Source: Aurelia coerulea (lineage: Eukaryota; Cnidaria; Scyphozoa; Semaeostomeae; Ulmaridae). From it: a DNA stretch of 64,000 bases. The position numbers and the translations under genes were made by a program. The stretch is taken from positions 15,586,001 through 15,650,000 of the forward strand of contig CM076954.1 of the NCBI GenBank assembly GCA_039566865.1, read 5' to 3'. Below, in pieces: positions 55,501 through 63,649 of the stretch (position 1 is its first letter; every line of letters begins with the position of its first letter). The notes under the pieces were generated by a model. That model worked only from the letters and a program-made list of their open reading frames with translations, did no database searches and was not told the DNA's origin.

Positions 55501-56112
55501 CAGGAGATAGTCCAAAAGCAAAGAAGTTTCCAGTTACCAAATTACAAATGTTCAAATATTTCTTTTTGTCTGTTAGCAAACTTTTGTTTGCAGCACTTGC
55601 CCTTGAAGGCCTAAGCATAGTAGATAAAAGCATTTGAAAAACCAGGATGAAAACTCACACAAAGAAGTAAATATTGAAAATTTCAGATTGTGGGTTCCTC
55701 TTCGAAGAAGATTTTATACGCCAGTTCTTACTGTGATATTTTTCCTTTGTAGACAAAAGTGCAGTTGTCTCTTGCAGTCAGAATTACATGAGAATTGATC
55801 TCGACAGACTTTACTTCAACACATCACTCTACTCCAACATTACATTGCGAAACCCAGCCTGTACTGCTACATACACAGCATCCCATATTACCCTTGGAAG
55901 TGTACCAGGAGTTTGTGGCTCAGTGCGACGAGACACAGTTAATCATATCGTGTATGAAAATGACGTCATCTTCACAGGGAATCCAACTGGAATTATTCAA
56001 CGTAATATGAATCAGAAACTCACATTTTCCTGTCTCTACAGCAAGACTGGACAGTCTAGCTCAGTTGTCACTGTTGGTTATCAGCCTATCTCGTCGATCA
56101 ATGCAACTGAAG
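46395..56112 (+). CDS. Gene C: D8C-ZP glycoprotein, 5' seven exons
   Basis: Exons 46395-46553, 47214-47476, 49688-49982, 51051-51201, 53308-53694, 55274-55423 and 55753-56112 join in the same phases as gene B exons 1-7. They encode signal peptide, N-terminal FRG..ITW / WRRSDG / CCW / SDPDGD..KCRWA module, D8C and ZP-N. Exon lengths sum to 1765 nt, ending in phase 1, so a ZP-C exon should follow. None was found between 56113 and 64000, so the gene either continues beyond the window or has lost its 3' exons. Most introns are shorter than those of gene B. Confidence 0.85.
46742..46832. repeat. (AAATG)n microsatellite
   Basis: Pure AAATG pentamers (GAAATGAAATGAAATG) at the left grade into AAGTGAAATGACATGACATG variants. 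It lies in intron 1 of gene C. Confidence 0.95.
47214..47476 (+). CDS. Gene C exon 2: WRRSDG segment
   Basis: The acceptor is CCATACAG and the donor gtaagt at 47477; 263 nt, phase 0 in and 2 out, one codon longer than in gene B. It encodes VHVRHGVSWRRSDGPALCTN, then SSIANCTLFSH and FCEKFSIQNDFNIGSKET. Cysteine positions are conserved. Confidence 0.85.
47578..48310. repeat. Repeat complex: MITE end, GTGACATATACGGG tandem words, repeat R2
   Basis: TACAGGGCGTCCCAAAAAAAG at 47578 looks like the left end of a TA-type MITE; no right end was found. It is followed by repeated CGTGACATATACGGG(C/T)CTTT words, an hAT MITE, GGGGCCCTTACATAT words and an inverted copy of R2 (about 48050-48260). Confidence 0.55.
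47712..47877. mobile_element. hAT-type MITE, second copy
   Basis: 166 bp with ends CAGGGACGTAGGAAGC and GGTTCCTACATCTCTG. The flanks TAAGGGTG (47704-47711) and TAAGGGCG (47878-47885) are an 8-bp duplication with one mismatch. It is the same family as 31951-32118, in opposite orientation, and both carry a G-run beside GCACGTGCCCCC. Confidence 0.85.
48768..48836. repeat. Three tandem copies of a CAGCACAACG unit
   Basis: ATTCAGCACAACGAAGAACG is repeated three times at about 20-23-bp spacing with small changes. Not coding. Confidence 0.7.
49403..49560. mobile_element. M1 MITE fragment, right end only
   Basis: Homologous to 1451-1608 (GGCCGATTTCAGTCAG, ATTTGCCGATATCATTGTC, GGGATTCTTTTTCTGACTC) and ends ACTCACCCGG before TA (49561-49562). 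The left half is missing. It stops 127 bp before gene C exon 3. Confidence 0.7.
49688..49982 (+). CDS. Gene C exon 3: CCW / SDPDGD segment
   Basis: The acceptor is CTCCTTGCAG and the donor gtgaga at 49983. It encodes SSGCCWLNYLAAYPSASYNA, then INTPPQIEYIPLIQHD, FPVSDPDGDTVKCRWA and GGGMWAH. It has two residues fewer than gene B between CCW and INTPPQIE; the hallmarks are conserved. Confidence 0.86.
50000..51050. other. Gene C intron 3
   Basis: No exon is seen. G-run (50092-50100) and C-run (50346-50356) tracts occur. TACTGGGTAAGTCAAAGAAG at 50243 resembles an M1-type terminus, but no matching right end was found. Confidence 0.4.
51051..51201 (+). CDS. Gene C exon 4: end of N-terminal module
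   Basis: The acceptor is TTCTATTGTAG and the donor gtatat at 51202; 151 nt, phase 0 in and 1 out. It encodes NCSLTIVQGVGGWHGLAIIV, then EDHAYD and IPLQFSVNVHYSS, collinear with gene B exon 4. It is short and lies partly in closed frames upstream, so it was located through the paralogue. Confidence 0.82.
51285..52108. mobile_element. TA-flanked element with GCGTCGCCCATTATGGCC ends
   Basis: GCGTCGCCCATTATGGCC at the left (repeated once as GTCGCCCATTATGGCC) and GGCCATAATGGGCGACGC at the right abut TA. Further copies of the motif are at 51698 and, inverted, at 52288-52303. No transposase was recognised. Confidence 0.65.
52421..52727. mobile_element. Foldback MITE, about 55-bp arms
   Basis: The left arm TGTTTATTCC...ACTGTTTTCGTGACATAGTAC and AGAGTAATTGCTGTCCTGT is mirrored at 52671-52727. 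The spacer of about 195 bp is non-coding. Confidence 0.75.
53308..53694 (+). CDS. Gene C exon 5: linker and first half of D8C
   Basis: The acceptor is AATTTTACAG and the donor gtaaat at 53695; 387 nt. A Thr/Ala/Pro-rich linker leads to GCNYYKVLSEPDRAATYSDG, then CDQQLYGWYRFMGQAGNRM, CPNTGG and CGTQYQGWI. D8C hallmarks are well conserved with gene B; the linker is not. Confidence 0.88.
53720..54010. mobile_element. Foldback MITE, 26 bp after a splice donor
   Basis: The outer arms TATGGGCTATAGGACACCAAG and CTTGGTGTCCTATCGCCCATG are inverted. A second, inner perfect palindrome (about 53754-53857) has arms of about 46 bp (GTAGTGAGCCACCTTAAGTG...). GTGGCTCACTACCAA words recur in the right half. 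Confidence 0.8.
54505..55170. repeat. Dispersed repeat R1, most complete copy
   Basis: The left and right halves each match fragments in gene B intron 2 (11310-11665 and 15760-16110). Words such as CTTTGTCC(C/G)AAAAC and GGCGGACAAAGGTA recur throughout. It is probably an old DNA transposon derivative; its termini are not clear. Confidence 0.55.
55274..55423 (+). CDS. Gene C exon 6: second half of D8C
   Basis: The acceptor is TTCTTTCTAG and the donor gtaatg at 55424; 150 nt as in gene B. It encodes AVSGTVCFSSYGSCSCSYSK, then RNCGTFTVYWLENVP and CNARYCGIK, completing the eight-cysteine D8C fold. Confidence 0.88.
55753..56112 (+). CDS. Gene C exon 7: ZP-N domain
   Basis: The acceptor is TCCTTTGTAG and the donor gtaaga at 56113; 360 nt, ending in phase 1. 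It encodes KSAVVSCSQNYMRIDLDRLY, then NITLRNPACTA, GSVPGVCGSVRRDTVNHIVY and KLTFSCLYSKTG. All four ZP-N cysteines are present. This is the last gene C exon I can find. Confidence 0.87.
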
Positions 56113-56479
56113 GTAAGACCATTTTTTAAGGGCAATTATGACCCAAAAACCTTGCGTTCCATTGGCAATCAAATCCAGAAGTGTACTAGCCAGAGGGCTG
56201 AAAATGCGCCTCCCCCGACCGTCATCAGGAAATGTGCAAAGACTGCCTTTTTAGGCAAGAATCAACTCTATGAAGGGCAAACAGTTGACTTTTTATCAGC
56301 AGCCCTCCTCCCCCCCACCCTCCTCAGATTCTGTCTTCCCGTGTACTTATAATCAAAAGTGGTTATTGTATTGTTTGAGATTTAAATATTGTTTTGGTTC
56401 AAAACATTGTAGACTAATATTGTTTTTGGCCATAGAACTGCCATTTCATTGCAAAGCATTGCAATCACTGGATGAGGTA

Positions 56480-57831
56480 AAAAATATTCCCACCTTTGAA
56501 AACTCATAGCACCAGGAGTACTTCTTGGGTTGGAGATGAATCTAAGTCTGCTTGATAGTAACCTATTCTCACTGCCTTTACCGCCCCGCTATTCAAATTA
56601 GGTTCAGATTTGGAGAGTGCGAGAGAATCGCGGATTTGAATAGCGGTTTGGTGTTTTCGTCCAATCATCGCTGAGGGAGGAGGGTGGGTCGAAAAACCTG
56701 GATAAGCGTCTTGTTGCTTGAAAGGGCAGAAATGAAGCGAATTTGAGCTTAAATATGCCACTTAGTCCCCAGGGACCTACCAGGGTATGCGAAGAGGTAA
56801 GCTAGGCCATTTTGGACCCCAGAGAATATCCAGATCGAGGTCAAATTTGAAAACGAGGGCGTTCGAGCCAGTAAGAATAGCCGAGAGATTAAAGTATTTT
56901 CATGATTTTTTTTCGTCCTTTTGAACACCGGAAATATAATTTCATGGTTTTCAAATGCCTGAAAAAGTCCTGAAACACTTTATCAAATATAAAGAAATTG
57001 CTCACACATAACAGTGAAGAAAGTATACAATTAATGTCATTGGATTGAAAATCCTCAGTTGTTTGAAATCTTATTTCTATAACTCGCGAGAGAGGTGAAA
57101 TTCCCTTGCGTATACGTTTTGGTCCAGGGTTTTAACCCTTTTAGGGGCATTTCGCAACGAAAAAGTTTTTGTAAAGTACCGGGTGACCGGGTGAGTCAAA
57201 AAGAATCCCCATTTGAAAGACCACTGCTCCCTGAATATTGAAGCAATTATGTTAAACATTGTCTTGTTTCATTGCCAATATGTTCAATTAGGTTCAGTAC
57301 TTACCCGGCTTTAATCGGTCATTCCTTCCCGTAGATATATGGGAGATTTTCTGCAGAAATCACCTTCCAAAAACCTGCAAAAACGAATAAAAACAATGAG
57401 CACAATTTGGCACGCAGAAATCATTGCTGTAAGGCCCATGTAAGGCAGAGATGTTAGGAAAATTTGTTCGTGATTTTGGGCACGTTTTGAAGGTTCCTTG
57501 AAGGTGCTTTCTAGAGAAAATTGTTATATAATTTCAGAAGGGAGCGGCCGATTTCAGTCAGGTAAATTTGAAGCAGATTTGGACATGTCTGCCATTAAAT
57601 TATAGATTTTCCGATATCATCGTCTTGATATCCAGGGAGTCAGGGATTCTTTTTATAGACTCGCCAAGTAGAATTTGCCTACATTTTCGGTTCTTATAAA
57701 AAAGCAAGAAAAATCACAAAAAAGTTTCGTCCTTTAGCTTTTAACTAAAATTTGAATCATTCAAAAAATCCGTGATGTACTCTTTGGTGCTATGAATTAT
57801 CGAAAGCAAGAACTTTTTCTTGGTCACTTGG
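56480..57831. mobile_element. M2-family MITE, interrupted
   Basis: The left part CACCTTTGAAAACTCATAGCACC matches 61331-61353. The right part ends AGAACTTTTTCTTGGTCACTTGG before TA. The middle parallels 61380-61720 (ATTGGAAAATCCTCAG, GAGAGAGGTGAAATTCCCTTGC). It holds an M1 element (57179-57668) and an extra unrelated segment at about 56540-56870. Confidence 0.6.
57179..57668. mobile_element. M1 MITE nested in M2
   Basis: Starts CCGGGTGACCGGGTGAGTC after TA (57177-57178) and ends ACTCGCCAAG before TA (57669-57670). The interior matches 981-1608 along most of its length (CAATATGT(C/T)CAATTAGGTTCAG, TTTTCTGCAGAAA). The uninterrupted M2 sequence is visible at 25730-25765 in inverted orientation. 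Confidence 0.72.
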
Positions 57832-57839
57832 TATATCCC

Positions 57840-58600
57840 CTTAGAATCTCAACTACTCTATTCTCATAATTCCTAACTATCTCAGTTTCAAAAGAGCCAT
57901 GATTACCAACAAGTTTTAGCCTCTCGAGGGACATTTGTTAGTATTCCAGAGATGTCATCTGGGCATAAGCTTCTCACCGATTAAAACTCATACGTTGGCC
58001 CCAATAAGCCTAGTTTGTATTCTTGAGCTAAATGATTCACTTACCAATCGCTCAAGCATCAATTTGACTTCATTTTCCATTTAACATCACAAATTTTCTT
58101 CACAAACATCCAGTCTTGAGCAACTTCTGCAAATTCGTTTCGCTCAGATGACATTTCTGGACGAAATCGCTGAAAATCACCTGCGATTTTGAGATGTAAT
58201 TGAAGGGAAAGTGCTCGGGTTATTGCTAAGGACAATATCCATAATTGCTGAGATTTGTATCCTTATATCGTATCTGTAGCGACTTTTATCAATGTTTGAA
58301 CGAAGATATTCGTCGACCGGAAAATGAATATAATTTCGGCTCCAAAAGAGCTGGGCACGCTACAAACTGCAGAGGGGAATCCGTTCTACCGATTTTTCAA
58401 AAAATTTCCCGCATTTATTGTAACTTAGTAGCCATTTCAATTTTCGTGAGGGTACTCAAGGATTCCCTTCATACGACCAATTTGATATCACAGGGTTAGA
58501 AAGAGGCGATTTGATTGGCTGAATACCGTGAAATCGGATGATTTCCGCGTGCTTCAGCAACCAGTGCAATAAGGATTTAAACGGTATGCTTCTCCAGGGC
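57840..58600. other. Stretch left of the tRNA region
   Basis: No gene is recognised. A segment near 58024-58075 resembles 26915-26965. The open frame at 58245-58499 has no known domain. Confidence 0.35.
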
Positions 58601-58622
58601 AGCATTACATTAACACAATTAA

Positions 58623-60635
58623 GGGGAGATATGTAGTAAAAAACCAGATTGCAAGATAATGAATTTAGACCACTGTCTCATACATCAAATGAAAGGGTAG
58701 ATAGATGCAATTGGAAAAAATTCGATTTTTGCTCCAAAAATACTTGGTTGCCATGGTAACTACGATTTTCATGACGCGATTGGTCAATTGCTTAACAAAG
58801 CTATCAGCTGAACCATTTGCCCTATGAAAACAAGTGATAGCTCATTTGAAAGAGCTTCGAAACAGCTATGTTTATACAGAAGCTTTCATATGAAAATCAA
58901 TCATGTAGGGTGTTGTTAGGAAAACAATTATTCTCGTAACTTGAAATTTTTTGGACACGCCCATCACAAGAATTTTGACTTTATCATAAAATGCTTCTGT
59001 ACAAACATGAATTAGATATTCAACTAACTGGGTGCCAAATTTCAACTCACTATCTTGTTCAGTTTTTTCAGAATCCTTGCTAAGAGATTTGAAACTCATG
59101 AAAACCTCATTTTGAGAAAAACTGCTTTAAAGATTGCGGTTCAATCATTTTGAGCTAAAATCCACAATATTCATATTAAATGCTTTAGATTCCCTGTCTC
59201 TGTCCTCTTCCTCCAGTCTTTTCTTCCTTTTTGCTTATCTGATCTTTCTTTGCTTTGCTGAAGACTTCTATTCACATTTATAAACTCTGATTCTGTTCAT
59301 TCTTTCAAACTCTTTGAAGGTGTTTGTCCGCATTTCATCCCTAATTTCTCAAACGTCCTAGCCAGCTTCACATAACGATTGTTGTAAAGGATGGCTGCAA
59401 GTGATGTACAAACTCTCAAAGGTACTGAGCCACAAAGTTTGATTTTGGACACATATTCCACAGCACATTGTTGAAACTTTCAGCTGCATTTTGATTAAAT
59501 CCTTCTTCCAGCACCGTTTTAGAAGCTTTTCGTCTTTGAGTTTGTCAAAAACAGGCTTGATGCTGCTTGATGTGAACAGCTATGCAGCATTTGGAAGTAG
59601 ATTGCTATTATGCTTGTAATTTTCTGGATTTTGCACTTATTGACACCAAGTATCTAGACCAGTTGGGCATGAACCGCAGCTTGGTATTTGATCAGTTGAT
59701 AAGCGATTATCAACATTTATTCCAAAATATGTTCCCCTTGTTTAGGGCCTTCTTTAGAGTCAGCACTGCATCTCTTTTAAGTATACGAGGTTTCTTTACA
59801 TTTGCTGTCAATATTATCACATTCTAAATCTATTCTTAGGGCTAAATAACGTTTCCAATTTTTTTCAATGCAATACAAGACCTCCTCTGACCTCCCTTCA
59901 TTCCTGCATTGCTTGCAAACAAAACCCAAATAGTTGCTGATTGCCTTCTTCAAGAATTGAATTGTTCAATGCTGCAGGCAGTAGTTTCATAGCACTTGAA
60001 GACTGCATCGGCATTAGTTTATTTTGAGAATCATCCTTGGAAGTAGGCTGCTCCACCAGACAGAGAAGTGAGGTTTAGGCCCATCATCATATCAACTCCT
60101 TTCTTCTTCGATTTCCACCAACTGTTGATATGGTCTGTTCAGGGTACTTCAGCATCGTTTTGCAAGCTGTGCAGCTCTAGCTTTACTTAGTTGATTTATC
60201 CTTTCAGATGTTCTCTCTCTCATCGATCTGGCCTTCTTTTTCTCAAAAGCTACTTGCTCTTCAAGTGTAACCCCAGCTTCGTGTTCATTTTTTCAGCCAT
60301 GTTCAATCTGGGCTGTGCTGATCACAAGGTATCAAGGGGTTGTGTAATGCTTCCACAGGGGACCAAGGGAAAGAATAACTGTCTATTTGAGAGGGCTTGG
60401 TAGGAGGGGTAAGAACCTTGGCCAAATCCTGCACCCCATGAATTTTTGTCCAATTCTTTTTAAATTTTCAGAGCACCTGGTCATGAATTTAGCAACTTAT
60501 CGCAAAACTGAGAGGTTGGACGATCAAAGGAACATCAAAAATGAAAATTTCAATAAATTTTGCACCAGATAGAATAATTTCCAAAAATTCAATAAAAATC
60601 TCACAAAAAATTATTTTTTTACTACATATCTCCCC
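58623..60635. mobile_element. 2-kb TTAA-flanked element
   Basis: The ends GGGGAGATATGTAGTAAAAA and the inverted complement at 60614-60635 form at least 21 matched bp. TTAA flanks both sides (58619-58622, 60636-60639). Homologous sequence without the insert reads GCAGCATTACATTAACGAAATTAACTGCTAG at 62391 and 63151, so the empty site is a single TTAA. TTAA targeting is typical of piggyBac. The minus strand has decayed coding stretches near 59860-60310 (LGFVCKQCRNEGRSEEV, ERTSERINQLSKARAAQLAK) that I cannot assign. Confidence 0.82.
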
Positions 60636-60712
60636 TTAACTGCTAGTAAATAAGAAATGAATCATTTCCGGGTACGGCAGATCCATTTATCGCTCTCATT
60701 TTCCAAAAACAA

Positions 60713-60783
60713 GCATTGGTGGTCTAGTGGTATGACTCTCGCCTTCCGAGCGGGTAACCGGGGTTCGATTCCCCGCCAATGCA
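60713..60783 (+). tRNA. tRNA-Gly (TCC)
   Basis: A 71-nt cloverleaf. The acceptor GCATTGG pairs perfectly with CCAATGC. The A box is TGGTCTAGTGG and the B box GGTTCGATTCC. Anticodon stem CTCGC/GCGGG carries the loop CTTCCGA with anticodon TCC at 60745-60747. There is no encoded CCA. A T5 Pol III terminator (CTTTTT) follows about 10 bp downstream. Confidence 0.95.
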
Positions 60784-61306
60784 ATCTTCTCTTTTTAGCT
60801 TTTAATTCCTATCAGAGGCCAAAATCCAAAAGTCAAAGTAACAAGCCAGAAACTGAAAGATTAAATCTAAAAGTCACAATACAGAAGGTGGAAGGAGGTC
60901 ACGACTGCAGCAATGGCAGGATCACATATGAATTAAGAAAAGAGTATCCCAAAACAAAAAGAGAACCAACGAATCCCATCCTTGTGTTGAGATTCCAGAA
61001 TTTTGTTTCAAAATTTCTTTGGGCCCCATATACCCTGAGTACAGAGCCTAAAAAATTCAGGTCCCATAGAAACTTGATATCATATTTTCTGAGAAAAATA
61101 ACAAGCAGGCGGGAATGTTTTCTCTTATATTTTTGACACAGTCTAACTTGAACATAAAATTAAATACAGTATTTGAGCGTAAAACCGTACTACATACACT
61201 ATTATCATCTGTTCTGAGCACTAAATTGGCGCTGGTTGGTAATCATTCAGATGGTATTCATCCCTTAATCATCTCAAAAATTTTTGGACTCCTAACTTGA
61301 AAGATG

Positions 61307-61826
61307 CTGGGTCAGCCAAAAAATGTCTCACCTTTGAAAATTCATAGCACCAAGAGTACTTGATGGGTTAGTCGAGAGAATAAAACATTTTGTGATTTTT
61401 CTTGAATTTTTATGAACGCTGAAATTATACATATATTCCACTTCACGAAATTAAATGGTTGCTTCTCCCCGCAAGAAATAATGAAGAAGGTACACTTTTT
61501 ACAGATGAGATGAGAGATACCATATCGTCTGCAAATTCTATCGCCATGGGATTGGAAATCTTCAGCTTTTGTTTGAAAACATCTATTTTTCATAACTCCT
61601 GAGGGAGGTGAAATACCCTTGCAGATTGTTCTGTGTGTTTTGATCAAGTGTTTTGGACCCTATTTTTGTTAAGATGAGTTTACCTGTGAATTCAGTGCTC
61701 ATAAAAACGCAAGAGAAATCGCAAAAGGGATTTGATCTTTTCACTTTTAATTAGAATTATTATGATCCGTCAAATACTTTCTGTGCTATTAATTTTAGAA
61801 AGTGGCAACTTTTTCTTGCTCATCTA
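61307..61826. mobile_element. M2-family MITE
   Basis: The left end CTGGGTCAGCCAAAAAATG and right end AACTTTTTCTTGCTCATC are degenerate inverted termini. The interior aligns with 25596-26220 and 56480-57831. TA duplication is no longer clear, so this is an older copy. Confidence 0.6.
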
Positions 61827-61906
61827 ATATATTGTCGTGGAATCTCAACTGCTCCATTTGCACAAGAATCAACCATTTGAATTTAAAAAATGCATCATGA
61901 TTTAGC

Positions 61907-62311
61907 CCCAGGGGGTACTAATTGACTTTCAATACTGGTCGGTGCTAATATTTGGGGTCCAAAATTTTACTTCAAATCAATATTTGTGGTCTGTAAATTA
62001 CAGCATGGACAAAAATTGAATATTTGGGGTCCACAAATCTGAAAACAGGAATAATCCTGCAATTTTACCCTGAAGTTGCGAACCTAAAATAAATGTTTTG
62101 GTATTATTCAAAAACTGGGAAAGATCAAGAAGCTCATGAAATCATTCAAAAAACATTTTAGGGGCCCAGAAATACATAGCAATATTTGGGGTCTCCAAAA
62201 CATTAGTCTCGATATTTAGGGTCCCCAAAACATTGGGCTTAATATTTAGGGGTCAGCAAAGAAATAATGCCATGGGCTCCCCGTATTGAAAGTTAGGGAG
62301 TACCCCCTGGG
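61907..62311. mobile_element. Foldback containing repeated ATATTTGGGGTC words
   Basis: The arms CCCAGGGGGTACT...CTTTCAATAC (61907-61935) and GTATTGAAAG...AGTACCCCCTGGG (62283-62311) are inverted with about four mismatches in 29. Inside, AATATTTGGGGTCC and variants occur at about 61949, 61979, 62009, 62181, 62208 and 62239. Confidence 0.7.
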
Positions 62312-62319
62312 AATTTAGC

Positions 62320-62800
62320 AACCTTCTTTAGCACCTAAAGGGACATTTGTTGGTATTTATTTCAAATTATACTATGTAAAGATATGTAGGGCAGCATTAC
62401 ATTAACGAAATTAACTGCTAGGAAATGAGAAATGAATCATTTCCGGGTATTGCAGACCCATTTATCGTTTTCACTTTCCAAAAAAGAAGCATTGGTGGTC
62501 TAGTGGTAAGACTCTCGCTTGCCGAGCGGGTGACCGGGGTTCGATTCCCCGCCATTGCAGTCTCCTTTTTTTGCCTGGCTTTCTATTTCTGTCAATGCCA
62601 CAAGCCAAAACATAAAGGTCAAAAGTACAGGCCAAAGTTTCTGGCCAGAAGAAGAAAGACAAAATCTGAAATTCACAAAACAGAGGTCAAAGCAAAAGAA
62701 GGTTGGTTGCACAACAAAATAAACTAGTATTTGAAACAAAGAGAAAAACAACATTTCTCTGAGATTTGAGATTTTTCCTTTCCAAAGTTCTCTGATTAGG
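62320..62800 (+). repeat. tRNA-Gly unit, copy 1 of the tandem duplication
   Basis: From AACCTTCTTTAGCACC to TTCTCTGATTAGG this matches 63078-63564 at a level I judge above 90 percent. The tRNA is inside, and both upstream and downstream flanks are conserved. The TCC tRNA at 60713 shares a more diverged version of the same flanks. Confidence 0.85.
62489..62559 (+). tRNA. tRNA-Gly (GCC), copy 1
   Basis: 71 nt with A box TGGTCTAGTGG and B box GGTTCGATTCC. The loop TTGCCGA gives anticodon GCC at 62521-62523. The 3' acceptor strand is CCATTGC, so pair 4-69 is a T-T mismatch. A T7 terminator follows at about 62566-62572. Confidence 0.9.
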
Positions 62801-63077
62801 CCCTATAGAAATTAGCTATCATATGCTCTGAAGAAGATGAAATGCAGGCAAATGTTTTTATCAAATATGTTTTATAGGGTCTGCAGGTGTGAAGTGGGTA
62901 GACTGGGTGTAAAATGGGTATTTATTGTTGATTGCTGGAAAACAGTAGACCCCGCACTGGTAAATCAAATGTTCACTATTTCAAGGATGGTAGTTCAAGC
63001 AGTTGTATCTAGAGGAAATCTGTCAACAAAGATTTTAGAAAAAGTTATCCAAATTTTCTGCCCTACTCATTTTCCTC

Positions 63078-63564
63078 AACCTTCTTTAGCACCCAAAGGG
63101 ACATTTGTTAGTATTTATTTCAAAAATTATACTATATAAAGATATGTGGGGCAGCATTACATTAACGAAATTAACTGCTAGTGAACGAGAAATGAGTCAT
63201 TTCCGGGTATTGCAGACCCATTTATCGTTTTCACTTTCCAAAAAAGAAGCATTGGTGGTCTAGTGGTAAGACTCTCGCTTGCCGAGCGGGTGACCGGGGT
63301 TCGATTCCCCGCCATTGCAGTCTGCTTCTTTTTGCCTGGCTTTCTATTTCTGTCAATGCCACAAGCCAAAACATAAAGGTCAAAAGTACAGGCCAAAGTT
63401 CCTGGCCAGAAGAAGAAAGGCAAAATCTGAAATTCACAAAACAGAGGTCAAAGCAAAAGAAGGTTGGTTGCACAACAAAATAAACTAGTATTTGAAACAA
63501 AGAGAAAAACCACCTTTTTTCACTGAGATTTGAGATTTTTCCTTTCCAAAGTTCTCTGATTAGG
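63078..63564 (+). repeat. tRNA-Gly unit, copy 2 of the tandem duplication
   Basis: Counterpart of 62320-62800. The spacer between copies (62801-63077) is unique here. Copy 2 ends directly before a LINE fragment. Confidence 0.85.
63249..63319 (+). tRNA. tRNA-Gly (GCC), copy 2
   Basis: Identical in sequence to 62489-62559, including the T-T mismatch in the acceptor stem. The anticodon GCC is at 63281-63283. A T5 terminator (CTTTTTG) follows at about 63329. Confidence 0.9.
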
Positions 63565-63649
63565 CGAACTGACAAAGCCACTGACTGAAAGAGACCCTCA
63601 GTGTAGCGACTTGTAAAGAGGGCTCCGACTGAGCTAGTTAATCTCAGTA

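Noticed and set aside
58245..58499. 84-codon frame MLRFVSLYRICSD
   Set aside because: No domain, no splice sites and no paralogue; not supported as a gene.
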